A model generated the notes under the pieces. It was given only the letters and a program-made list of their open reading frames with translations, made no database searches and was not told where the DNA came from. A stretch of 64,000 nucleotides of DNA from Papiliotrema nemorosa (Eukaryota; Basidiomycota; Tremellomycetes; Tremellales; Rhynchogastremaceae), in assembly GCA_032158125.1 (NCBI GenBank), contig JASKOT010000015.1, forward strand, positions 310,001 through 374,000. Direction: 5' to 3'. Each line of letters begins with the position of its first letter. Positions within the stretch are counted from its first letter, which is position 1. Made by a program: the position numbers and the translations under genes. Shown piece after piece: positions 50,139 through 61,185 of this stretch.

Positions 50139-51661
50139 ATGCGATTCACCGCTACTGCTGCTCTCTCCACCGTGCTGCTCGCACCTGTGGCCTTGGCCCA
50201 GAGCTCAGAGTCTGCCTCTGCCTCGGCTTCTGCTTCGGCCGCTGCTACATCTGGCAACTCTTCCGATTTCCTCACCACCGTCTTGGGTGCTTTGACGTGA
50301 GTAAACTCTTTCGCTTCCACCCATGATTCGCAAACCCTCCCCCCTTGATCGATCCCGCCAAGAAATGGGTTGCACGTGTGCCGTGGTGTGATCGTGACGT
50401 CGACTGACATTCCAGTGCTGCCAACTTGACCTCGCTCGTCGGTGTCGCTTCTGCCATTGCCAACACCAGCGAGGGAATGAGCCTCCTCGGTCAACTCGCC
50501 GTTGGAAACAAGACTGTCTTTGCTCCCAACAACGAGGCCTTTGCCAATGTCTCGTCCGATGTCACTGGAAACACTACCCTCCTCACCGAGATTCTCTCTT
50601 ACCACATTCTCAACAACACCTACTCTTCTTCGGGTATCGCGACTGCGCCCAACCACACTATCGCACGAACCCTCCTCCGAGGTGGTATCTACCAGCTTCC
50701 AGGGAACAAGACTGCTCCTTTGGTCCTTGAAAAGTCCAACTCGTCGTCTTCGTCCAACTCTTCTTCCTCCAACATGACCTCGTTTGAGATTGTTCAAGCT
50801 GCAAAGATCACTCCTATGGGCCCAGTCTCCGCTTTGAACTTGCAGGTCTACATTATCGACCAAGTCTTGGATCTTCCCGGAAACATCTCGGCCATCGCCA
50901 CGGCCGCTGCCCCTCAATTGGCAGGCCTCGTTTCACAGGCTGGTCTCCTTGAGCCCCTCGAACAGGCAGTCGGTATCACCGTCTTTGCCCCATCCGACTC
51001 TGCCATGTAAGTGATGCGCAATCTCGCGATCGAGTCTTACTGACATTTAGCTCTGCCGCTCAAAGCGCTTTGGGTCAGGTCACCAACGCTACTCTTGTCC
51101 AAAATGTCCTTTTGAACCACGTCATTAACGGTTCCGTCGTCTACGTAAGTTCCAAGGCCACATGTGCACTCGAGCCACCATCTGATACCCAGTCGACCGA
51201 GCTCTCCTCGTCCAACTACACCTCGGCCGCTGGTGAAGAGTTCAAGTTCATGCGAAACTCTACAGGTGCCTATGTCATGTCGGGCAACTCTACCGCTCAA
51301 ATCATCGCTTCGGACATTATCATCAACAACGGTGTTGTCCACTTGATTGACGGTGTCTTGCTCAACCTCGAGTCCAACTCGACCGCCGCAAGCGACGCCT
51401 ACTCGTCCAACACTGCCGCTGCTGTATGTGCATTTCCGCTCCCGACCGTATTCCTTGCTAATCTTCCAGGCCACTCAGACTGAGCCTACCGGAGCCATCA
51501 CCGCTACCTCGCAGCCCGCCGCTTCCGGATCGGGAGCTTCCGGTGCTGCTTCGACCGGTGCTGCTGGCCGAATTGAGCCTCTTGGCTTGACCAACTCGAT
51601 GATCGGAGGAGCTTTGGCCCTTTGCGCTAGCGTCATCGGTGGTGCTTTCGTCCTCTTCTAA
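50139..51661 (+). CDS. Secreted GPI-type fasciclin (FAS1) domain glycoprotein
   Basis: Cell-surface adhesion-type protein. A signal peptide MRFTATAALSTVLLAPVALA with likely cleavage after ALA is followed by a Ser/Ala tract. Two FAS1 domains follow: the first with FLTTVLGAL.AANLTSLVGV, KTVFAPNNEAFANV, LTEILSYHILNNTYS; the second with LVSQAGLLEPLEQAVGITVF, FAPSDSAM, VQNVLLNHVINGSVV and GVVHLIDGVLLNLE. Many N-glycosylation sequons occur (NTS, NTT, NKT, NSS). The C-terminus is Ser/Gly/Ala-rich ending in a hydrophobic GPI signal (GGALALCASVIGGAFVLF). At least four short introns interrupt the reading. Codon use is strongly C-ending, which with the TATA box suggests high expression. Confidence 0.9.
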
Positions 51662-51981
51662 GATGCTCGATCGTGTGCCATCTAAGGAGCAAGGGGAGGA
51701 AGGAAATGGAGGAAGAAGTGATATGATACCCAAAACCCTCTGAGGGGCAGAACAACTAAATAACGCTCGTTTTAATCCAGGCTATTATTTTCGTACTTGG
51801 CCTTTCTTCGTAAGACTTGATTGTCATGTATCCTTGTCAATGTCAAATCGCGTCTTCGCATGTGTTTGCCATACAGATGAGGTTGATGTCCGGATGTAAT
51901 GTTGCACTCGGTCGCAGGCTGACCGAGATGATTTGGACGCGTTTCAGAGTCCGAATATTGTAGAGTTTCATTGTCACGTAA
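51662..51981. other. Spacer between fasciclin gene and tubulin cofactor C
   Basis: 320 bp; the left part is 3' untranslated. ACGCGT at 51937-51942 lies 40 bp before the next ATG, inside GACGCGTTTCAGA, a 13-mer also present in the PNK1/SWD1 promoter. Confidence 0.4.
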
Positions 51982-53191
51982 ATGGTGTCCACCTCTGAAT
52001 CGGCAGACTTTCATGGTCGATTCCAGGATCTGAAAAATGGTGTGTGTCCCAATCATCCGTCTCTGAGCCGCAGCAAGGGGGCTGATCCCACAGACATCCT
52101 GCACTCGCTCGAGAGGTCGAGCCTTTCTGCGGCCGAGATCACTCCCAAGTTGAATATGCTCAAAGCGCTATATACGGCTCAATCGGGTACTCTGCCAAGC
52201 TACGACCAGAGACAGTATGGTCTGGTCAGTGTCTGTAGTGGGCTTGGATTGGAGGCTGATACAGCAGACTCTGGCAGATTTGGAGAAGAAAGTCTCGATC
52301 GTTCGTGCGAAAGAGAGACCAAGGACCAAGTTTGCTTTTGCAAAGAAGGCATCAACACCAAACTCTTCTATCTCCCCGCCTACTCCAGCCATAACCGATG
52401 ATTCATCTGGGCCATCTGGATCTGTGACAAAGCAGGAGAAGCGAGATTCGGGACCGAGCTTGGAACCTTCGTCAGAGTTGGCCTTGTCGACACTCGTCGA
52501 CGCTCGTACCTTCACCCTGTCGAATTTGGATCAAACGTACATCACGCAGGAGGATGTACTTTCAGAAGGAGAATACACCTTGTCTATCTCAAACATCAGC
52601 AACAGTATCATCGATCTTCGACCGGGGTCATCTTCTTCCACCTCGTCTACAGCGCGCAAGGGGAAGAAACTCATGTCGTTACATGCAAAAGGCGTGCGGC
52701 AATGTGTGATCATAGCTGGACAACTGGACGGAAGTGCATTGCTGCATGATATTACCGATAGCATGGTCATCCTTGGAGCTCATCAGGTACGTCGTTTGGC
52801 GTGAAGGACATTGCAACACGCATTGACGTTCGACAGTTCCGGATGCATACATCGACCAGAACGAAAGTATTGATCCACGTCACTTCTGTGCCTGTCATTG
52901 AACACTCTTCAGAGCTACAATTTGGGCTCTACCCAGGGTGTATCGGAGCAGAGATGGTAGGTGAAGCCGGAAATTACAGTAGCTAGAGCTGATGATCAGT
53001 CTGGAGAGAATAAAGTTGGCAAAATGGCAGATTTCGACTGGGTCAGAGAAGGTCCTTCGCCCCATTGGATATCACTCTCGACGGATCAACAGCGCGACGA
53101 GGAGCGTCTATTACAGGAGGTGTTGGTCAAGCTCGGACCGGGTGTAGACGTTATAGAGATACTGTCGAAGGTGTTACGCAGAGAAGCGTGA
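51982..53191 (+). CDS. TBCC: Tubulin-binding cofactor C
   Basis: Last folding factor and GAP in alpha/beta-tubulin dimer assembly. The start is MVSTSESADFHGRFQDLKN, followed by a helical N-terminal domain split by introns (SAAEITPKLNMLKALYTAQS; ADLEKKVSIVRAKERPRTKF) and a Ser/Pro linker. The C-CAP/cofactor C beta-helix reads DARTFTLSNLDQTYITQ, SISNISNSIIDL, VRQCVIIAGQLDGSALLHDI, a short intron, then FRMHTSTRTKVLIHVTSVPV and EHSSELQFGLYPG. FRMHTS occupies the place of the usual QLR.H.S motif with its catalytic arginine. The last exon gives DFDWVREGPSPHW, as in family C-termini, and ends VLRREA. The start codon is plausible but unproven. Confidence 0.85.
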
Positions 53192-53554
53192 AAGTACCGT
53201 GGTTCCCGCTACAATTTTACGTCTCGGCGCCACGATGCATGACATGCCTTCGTGGCCGATCCCTCTGATCCCTGTTCAAGCTACTGTCCGAGCAGAGACA
53301 GATACATGCTGGCATTGTGCACTTTGCATATACCTCTCTCATCCCCAATATTGCCTTTTCCGGATCCGTGATTGGCGTTGGGGAGGCGCGGTGGGTGGCG
53401 ATAAAAAGTGTGATAATGCAAAACGCCTCGGAGGGTCGCGTCGTTCTCACAGCAGCAGCAGCAGCGAGCACAGCACATATACCATATTTCTTCATCTTCA
53501 TCTTCATCTTCAACACTCACCTCACTGCACAAACTCACAAACCAATCCGCCAAC
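53192..53554. other. Spacer upstream of PRA1 gene with microsatellites
   Basis: 363 bp. A CAG/AGC run (about 53451-53468) and a TTCATC hexamer repeat (about 53489-53512) sit in the probable 5' leader just before the PRA1 ATG. No gene is supported. Confidence 0.45.
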
Positions 53555-54324
53555 ATGGAAGTCTTATCCCACGTCAACAATCTCCAAGATTACGCGCGTA
53601 ATCTGAAAGATACAAGATTATCATCCCTCAAACACCCCGCTGAATTCTTCAACATCCGTCAAATGTCCAGACCAAAGGATACACAGGAATACATGAAAAG
53701 AGCTTCTTACAATATGCAAGTCACCCCATCCACTCACCTCTCACCTCTCATTTCCATTGCCGAGAGAATTGAGCAGGCGCTGATCAACAGTCGATATTTC
53801 TCGGCCAACTATGCGATTATCGTGGCTCTTTTGGCGGTGTATTCACTCTTGACCAACTTTTTATTGATGATCTCTCTTGGGTTCCTCATCGGTGGTTTCT
53901 TGGCTATCTCCCGATATGGTATGACCCACGTCCCTCGCACATTTCAGTCCTGGTCTATGTGGACGGCACATTGGATGTACGCTGATTTCTAGTCCCCGAG
54001 CCATTTGAGATTCAAGGAAAGACCATTACCCCTCAAAACCTCTACACAGGGCTGTTCGTCATTGGTAAGTGTCCTCGCATCTCGCACTAAACATCTCCCC
54101 CCTCTTTCCGCCTTTCCCTTTGGGACAGTGCTGAGCCCAGGTATCCCCATGTTGTGGATCGCCGCTCCGCTCTCTACCGTCTTCTGGATCGTGGGTAGCT
54201 CTGCCTGTGTCGTCGGAGCCCACGCGGGATTCATGGAACCTGGAATCGAGTCGTAAGCTCACAACTTGGCTCTAATGGGCACTGCTGATAATGTAGCGAG
54301 TACGCGGGTGTTGAGACTGTTTAA
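53555..54324 (+). CDS. PRA1 family (Yip3) membrane protein
   Basis: Prenylated-Rab acceptor protein of ER/Golgi membranes that binds Rab GTPases and displaces GDI. The start MEVLSHVNNLQDYARNLKDT is followed by PAEFFNIRQMSRPKDTQEYM (PxEFF...FS.P), then after an intron RYFSANYAIIVALLAVYSLL with the family N-Y-x motif. Two hydrophobic hairpins are TNFLLMISLGFLIGGFLAI and IPMLWIAAPLSTVFWIVG to SSACVVGAHAGFMEPG. The last exon reads EYAGVETV and stops at 54324. Introns are at about 53718, 53919, 54065 and 54256. Usual family length (about 175 residues). Confidence 0.86.
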
Positions 54325-54792
54325 GCGCGACGGCAGGCTGGGTTGAGAATAGGAGTTGGGTCCACGCTCGTGCGGTTCAACGGGGAGGGTATACATTGAT
54401 TTCATCATATACCTCTATAGATGCCATGGATCGTCATTACATTATCATTATTGTTAAACTACGATTGCTCACAATCATCGTAAGACGCATGGATGCAGTC
54501 GTACACGACGTGGGCTGGCCGGAGAATCCGGATCAAACCGGTTGTCCCGGTTTCATGCGTTCTTTCAAAGACGCCGAATTCCAGTCCCATATCACTTCGT
54601 CTCTCCTCCGACTACCGAATACTTAAGTCAAGCATAGGCAGACAGCGTCTCAGGATACATCTTTGTTGTGTCTTTCTAGGCCTCAGTGTTTCAAGAGGAT
54701 TGAATCTCATCAAGGACTCTTTCATTCGTCGATTCCCGTGATCGATTCTGTGACTAGATCGGACACTTGGACTTTACTTCTCTTCGATCACC
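54325..54792. other. Spacer between PRA1 gene and L2HGDH
   Basis: 468 bp in tandem orientation, AT-rich at 54390-54480 (probable 3' end of PRA1), then the L2HGDH leader. Nothing else recognised. Confidence 0.4.
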
Positions 54793-56483
54793 ATGGCGAC
54801 CTATGCGGCTCGTATGAGGTCTTTGTACCCTTACAAAGCTCCGTCAACCTCGGTCGATCATATAGTCATAGGAGGAGGGTGTGTAGGCTTGGCAGTAGCT
54901 GCTGGACTTGTCAACACCGCCGGACCGAGGACTACCTTCCTGGTAGAACGTAGAGGCATGGTATGTTCTTGTATATGCCTGTGGGCGGAGTGCTGAGCTT
55001 CAGTGTAGCTAGGACAAGAAACCACGTTAGTCGTCTGAGGAGCATAGGGATGTGGGGGTTAGATTGCTGATTGCAGCGCGAGGAACTCAGAGGTCATACA
55101 TTCTGGTAAGACCCTCGAGACGATAATCCGAGAATGGGCTGACGTTTAGGCATATAGTGTGTCCCGTTGATTTGGGATATGGTTCGAGTGCTAATATCAG
55201 TTACCCACTTGGATCGCTCAAGTCGAAATTGTGTATACGCGGTAGAGATCTGCTGTATGAGCGATGTAAACGTCTCAATATCGACTTTAGACAGACTGAA
55301 AAGGTACGCCCGTTCTTACTCCCATGATCAGCTTGTGGTGGTATCCAATCCATTTGTGCTGCCCGTATCACGCTATGCTGACGCACAGCTCATCGTGGCT
55401 ACTGAGAATTATCAAGTGGAATACCTAGACAAACTGCAAACTCAATCCGCCGATCCGTCTTTATCCAACGGTAAAGAAGAGAGTCCTTACGAGTCCAATT
55501 CGGTCATTCCTACGTATTTCCTCAGTCGAGACGATGCTCGATCTCTCGAACCGGATCTGAGCCCGGATCTAGTCGGAGCTCTGCTGGTCACTTCGACGGG
55601 TATTGTCGATTCTCAAGGATTGGTGGATAGTCTCGAGAGGGAGATAGAAGAGGAAGACTACGCTGGAGAAGTCGCAGTGGGACTGAGCGGGAAACAGAGG
55701 AAGGTTGAGAGGGGCGAAGGGGTAGTTGTCAAGGGAACAAGGGTGGTCAGGATAGATAGAGAGGAAAGGGGGGATGGATGGGTGGTACAGCTCGAGACGG
55801 GCTGGGAGGGCAAAGAAGGTGGAGAAAAGGGAGACGTCGAGGCTGTCCGAGCGGATGTTGTGATTAACGCTGCTGGGTTCGGAGCTGCGACACTATTGGA
55901 AGGGGTCGTACCAGACCGAGAGGCGGTCAAGATGTACCCGTTAAAGGGTGAGTGAACCGCTTTACTCCCGCTGACGATAGGGAACTACATGTCGTATAAA
56001 GGTCCTGGAGTGTCCAACATCTCTCGTCTAATCTACCCTTGTCCTTCGCGCGATCTTGGTTCATTGGGCACCCACTTGACGATGGACCTCGCCGGGGGGA
56101 TCAAATTTGGCCCAGATGCAGAACCCATCGGATCTCCAGAAGAATACAGTCGAGATCCAGACTTTTGGCAAAAACACCTCGCACCGTCATCGCAACGCTT
56201 GGAGAGTATAGGTCGATCTGTCAGGACATACTTGCCAGGAGTCGATCCTACTTTGCTCGAACCGGACTACACGGGTATCCGACCCAACATCACTCAATCT
56301 GGTTTCTTCGACTTTATGATCCGACATGGGAGGGATAGGAAAGGTCTGGTGGAGCTGCTAGGGTTCGCTAGTCCTGGACTGACGAGTTCGTTGGCGGTAG
56401 GGGAACATGTGAGCGAGCTGGTAAGGAGGGAAGTATGGGGCGAAAAGGCTTCTTTGGAGTCTTTGGCGGAAGGTTGGGAGTGA
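54793..56483 (+). CDS. L2HGDH: L-2-hydroxyglutarate dehydrogenase, FAD-dependent
   Basis: Mitochondrial DAO-type flavoenzyme oxidising L-2-hydroxyglutarate to 2-oxoglutarate, a metabolite-repair step. The start MATYAARMRSLYPYKAPSTS is followed by the Rossmann FAD motif DHIVIGGGCVGLAVAAGL. Short exons then give LGQETT, SRNSEVIHSG (the family TSRNSEV.H.G.YY motif), and the middle part ATENYQVEYLDKLQTQS, SRDDARSLEPDL, TGIVDSQGLVDSLE, VVINAAGFGA. An exon with GDYMSYKGPGVSNISRLIYP-like sequence follows, then HLTMDLAGGIKFGPDAEP and FFDFMIRHGRDR near the end (ENL..G..SPGLTSSLA type). Stop 56483. At least six introns. The coding sequence carries an unusual charged insertion (GKQRKVERGEG to GKEGGEKGDVE) in the substrate domain. 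Confidence 0.9.
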
Positions 56484-57658
56484 AGAGAGCATGATTGTGT
56501 GTTGCATACGATGGATCAGATGGTCCCTTCATACACTATTGCATAGATGCATCGTGGATGAAAATGGGTATCATGTATGATGGATACGTCGGACAGGTCT
56601 TCTTCACGTGTTTCAGGGCTCCGGATACGAGAGATGAAGAGATTGGATCGCCTCAGACTCTGCTTGATACTCCTTTTGAATCCTGGTCTCCCACTCCTTT
56701 CGACACACAGAGACGTCTATACCACCTAGGCAAGAGTTCATTCCCGGCGCCTTTCACGATCATTCAAGGACAGCTCGCCGATCACGTCAACGGCGAGGAG
56801 ACCGATCCGGGGCATCACTTCTGAGTCCTCGTCTCTCAGCCACTCAAGTCCACGCGAAGATTGTCGGCTGGTCCCATCGCACTCCCGACAACACGTAGTC
56901 GGCTTTCTCTTCGCGATTGCAAGCCTCTCGTACCGCCTACATCCCGAGGACTCTCTCGTTATCCCATTTGGACCTGCTTCAGGACCGGACTTGGCACTTT
57001 CGACGCGTTCTCAGAAACGTCTCTTTGGAAGAGGTCTCTAGCGATCGACACGAGGTGAGCACACTGTCCTCTTCATTTCCATCATCCACATCTTCCCCTA
57101 CCCGACTCTTTTATCCACTGTTCCGAGTGTGCATTGCCCCGGGAAGGACAAAAGGGATTTGTGGACCATGACTTTCCCAGGTCATTTCCCCCCTTTACTA
57201 TATAATCCTGTCTCTGCTCTCAGAAAATTGCCATGCTCCTCCTCTTCCTCCATTGTCCTATCGCACCATATTCCCCTTTACAGTGTAATTCTCCACACTT
57301 CTCGCCATCCATTCTCCCTTTGACGTGTCCTTTCGTTCGCCCCTACTGACTCGAAACAGGATCTTCCTCGTTGATCCTACCCCTTCCTGGTGACCTTCCT
57401 GCAAAGGACCACTCTCACGCTTCCCGGTAGACTAGTCGTCAGGCGCACTTTGACAGTCTTGACGATATCGGCAGGTAAGTCGGGTGACATCCTTTGTGTT
57501 GAATCCCCTTTGATTCGCCTTCACTGCTCTGTCCGCGCCGCCTTCTGTCGTCTATATACCACGACATGCCTAATCACACAGCTCGCACTTCTACCACTCC
57601 TTCCTTCGTGATAGAAGAAGATCAAGATCTCAAGCTCAATCAATAATAAGTGGTTGCC
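56484..57658. other. 1.17-kb L2HGDH-CDC4 spacer with likely 5' UTR intron
   Basis: An open frame of 109 codons (about 56495-56824) starts without ATG and matches nothing known to me. ACGCGT at 57003-57008 is a candidate MluI box. GCAG/GTAAGT at 57475 and a TAATCACACAG acceptor ending 57581 would make a 107-nt intron in the CDC4 leader; without it the leader contains an extra ATG. CT-rich runs precede and follow. Confidence 0.4.
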
Positions 57659-60600
57659 ATGTCCACATACTCTCCGCCAGACGATATCAAGCCCGACATT
57701 TTCCACGACATGCCCACCGCTTCGAGTAGCCGTTCAAGCGGTGCTCCCACTGCTGGATCGCACAGTGGTGTATTCTGGACAAACCAGGGCCCAATGTTAC
57801 GTATGGAGAGTGCCGTTGTAGAGACTGTGTATGTCGCCTCGCCGGTGCGGTGAATGCGGACTGATGACAGTGTGACCCACACCACACGCACGACGACTTC
57901 TTTCCCGCCCATCCCTCTACCTCGCATCCCAGTCCCTGAAGCTATTTCTAAACCCGACCATCTCGCTCCAGAACTCTATCCTCTCGCTCAAGAACCAGCT
58001 CCAGAAGACATGCGGGTTTTCGCCTTGAATCTAGGCGGACAACGGGTGGTGGTTCGCGATGATAACACTATCTCTCCAGCCATCGAACCTGCCAGCGCGT
58101 CTTCCGGGCCTGGATGGACCCGATCGTATCCTAGCGGCGTGGACCCCAGATTGGAGCGGTCGGAACCTATGGGATTGTTGCAAGCTGTCAACCGTGTCAA
58201 GGGCAAAGAGGCACGAAAGAGGCCTTTAGATTACTCGCGATCTGGCAGTAGAGGACAGACGGCCGTCCCCACCCCTCCGATCACAGCTGATCAGACCGTC
58301 GCGACACCCCGAAGGAGTCCTCCTCGAAAGAAGATTAGAGGTCTTGATGATCTCAATATACCTCATGATGGGAGCAATGCCTTGTTGTCGCCATTGCCAT
58401 CACCAGATCACGAAGCGGGACCAAGCTCGGCACCACCCAGCCAGAGTGCTGCGAACTCTGCTGGGTCTTCCGCCGCTCCACCTTCGATCGGCTCGGGTAT
58501 GGAGATGGCCGCTCTATTCTCACTTCCTGCCATGGTTTCTCATTTCGAAAACCTCCCGGATAAATTACAACAGCAAGTCCTGATGCACCTTTTACGGCGT
58601 TCCAGGATGCCCACCATCCAGCGGACCTATGCGTTTGCCGGTATCGCCCTCAAGCGTGACTTCATCTCTCACCTCCCGCATGAGGTTGCGGTCCAGATCT
58701 TGCGCAAGATTGATACCCCGACTCTCGCCTCGGCCCTTCGAGTCTCGAAGAAATGGCACAAGATGATCGATACAGAACGAGTGGTATGGGCCCAACGACT
58801 GGTGGACGACAATCTTTGGTTCGGACTCGGCGTGGAGGCCGAAGATGAAAACATCATCAGTCGTCGTATGGAGACTCTCGAATGGAAGTCGAAGGCTGTT
58901 CCACGACACGTCAAAGCTGAAACACCAATCGAGGACGAACCAATGCATTCCGCTAGAGAAAGCTCCTCATCGACTGCCCATCGACCCGCCCCGCTCAAAC
59001 ACGTCTATCGGCGTCGACATACTTCGACCCGCAATTGGCTCAACTCTCGACCTGCTCATACAACCTTTGCAGGTCTCGGCACAAACGTGGTCACTTGCTT
59101 GCAATTCGACGCGGACAAGATCATTTCTGCGTCCGATGACCACTCTATCAATGTCTACAACACATCCAATGGTCAGCTTAGAAAGCGCCTCGACGGACAC
59201 GAAGGTGGAGTGTGGGCTCTCGAGTATAAAGGTGACACGCTTGTCAGCGGGAGTACCGATCGAACAGTCAGAATATGGGATCTCGAGACGTACACCGAGG
59301 CGCACGTTTTTCATGGGCACACCTCGACTGTGCGATGTCTTCAAATTGTCGAACCGGTTTTGGATGAAGCGACAGGAGAGTATTATCCTGCTTATCCAGT
59401 CTTGGTGACTGGGTCCAGAGACGCTACGTTGCGAGTATGGAAGTTGCCAAAGAAAGGCGAACCGCCCATGCCGCCGCAGGTGAGTTCCTACCTTCTCCCA
59501 AAATCAGACGACAGAGGCTGATTGCAGTATGACGCCGAAGGCAATGAAGTCCAGCTTAGTCCTGACCAGAACCCATGGCATGTTCACGCGTTAGAGGGAC
59601 ACCAACAGGCAGTTCGATCCATCTCGGCGCACGGAAGGATTTGCGTCTCGGGATCATACGACAACACTGTACGAGTGTGGGATATTGTCACCGGCACATG
59701 CAAGCACGTCTTGCTGGGTCATGAGCAGAAAGGTGAGTCGCCTAGCTTCGAGCTACAGAGTGCCCCCTCTGATGCCCGCAGTATACAGCGTATCGTATGA
59801 TCGCCACAGGAACCGATGTGCGTCGGGCTCAATGGATAATACTGTCAAAGTGTGGAATGTCATTACGGGTGAATGTCTGCACACTTTGGCGGGACACACG
59901 GCTCTGGTCGGTCTACTCGGCATCTCTCCTAATTATCTCGTCTCTGCCGCTGCCGATGGGTCACTCCGAGTCTGGGATGCACTCAACTATGAGCTCAAAC
60001 ATACCCTTGCGTCTCACGGAGGAGCCATCACCTGTTTCCGACACGATGAAACCAAGGTCATCTCCGGTTCAGATGGTACGCTCAAATTATGGGATATTCG
60101 AACAGGCCAATACGTTCGAGATCTCGTCATTGGCATTTCCTCGGTCTGGCAAGTTGCCTTCAATGGTAATCTCCTGGTCGCCGCGTCCAATCGAGCTGGA
60201 ACGACCATCTTTGATGTTTTCGACTTCGGAACGTCTACGGAACCTTTTGAGCTGGATGATGACAGTCTCGATCGGCTTCGTCGTCCAGCTTGGGAGCGTG
60301 CCAATCCTCGAGAACCGCAGGAATATCAAGTAGACGACATCGACGGGGTCAATATGACCTCCCCTTTAGAAACCATGAATCTCGCCTCGCCGTCTCTATC
60401 TGATCGCTTCTTGACTGAGACATCGCCCTTCCGGGGCGCAGGATCACGGCGATCTTCTCGATTGGCAGCTAGATCGGGAAGTGGGGGAGTCGGGAGCTCA
60501 AGAAGGCCAGTGGTGGTGGAGCCTCCACCGAGAAGTCGACGAGGGGCTCGATTCGCTCAACATCCAGGCGCGGAGTATCAAGCGTATTCGCCTTCACCCG

Positions 60601-60830
60601 CTGGACCGAGTCGGGTGAGAAACACAAGACTGGGGGCTAAAGTCGAAGATGATGTTGACGAGGAGCAGGAAGAAGCGGAGGATGAGGAGATAGCGTGGGA
60701 TGATGATGCGCTAGAGAATAGGATGGGAAATGGGCAGAGCTTTGCGCCGATTTTCGACGAAGAGCCTGCGGAGTCGCTCACACAAGAGGATGAACTGATG
60801 TCTGAGGATATCAAGGAGGAAGGCTTGTGA
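57659..60830 (+). CDS. CDC4: SCF ubiquitin-ligase F-box/WD40 protein Cdc4 (Fbw7)
   Basis: Substrate receptor of SCF that binds phosphodegrons of cell-cycle regulators. The start MSTYSPPDDIKPDIFHDMPT begins a long disordered N-terminus (about 240 residues) with a basic cluster PRRSPPRKKIRG. A dimerisation (D) helix FENLPDKLQQQVLMHLLRRS precedes the F-box DFISHLPHEVAVQILRKIDT. WD repeats follow: VTCLQFDADKIISASDDHSI, GHEGGVWALEYKGDTLVSGS, HTSTVRCLQ, GHQQAVRSISAHGRICVSGS, VYSVSYDRHRNRCASGSMDN, GHTALVGLLGISPNYLVSAA, HGGAITCFRHDETKVISGSD and SSVWQVAFNGNLLVAASN, eight as in Fbw7. A Ser/Arg then acidic tail of about 170 residues ends EDIKEEGL. Introns are few (near 57834, 59480, 59733). Confidence 0.92.
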
Positions 60831-61185
60831 GCTTAGCCAGGGCAGGGAGGAAGGGGTGGTATGGTGCGGGGGATCCAGGTGTCATGCCCACTTAATGTTT
60901 ATACCCCTGATTAGTGATGACTCGCACGCATTGTTGTCTTTTGTAGCTAGACTCTTCAATGTGATAGAGTGACGACCATGTAGCACATCAGTTTGGAAGA
61001 GCTTGACAGTGGTGCACCGAGCCTTTGCACCCCAGAGGTCGACAGTGAATCAACCTGATCGAGTCGCGAGTGGACGTCGTTTCATAAAATCAAGACTAGT
61101 TATAGGGCATATGTATCAACTCGACCTGTTCGCAAGACTGGCCACAGCAGACTCGCTTCTTTGCCATTCCAATTGTCGCTCCGCG
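60831..61185. other. Convergent 3' region CDC4/PNK1
   Basis: 355 bp between converging stops. No gene or RNA is seen; open frames there are short and without family signals. Confidence 0.4.

Noticed and set aside
56495..56824. 109-codon open frame downstream of L2HGDH
   Set aside because: It has no ATG start, no recognisable domain and no splice partners; it is more likely untranslated sequence.
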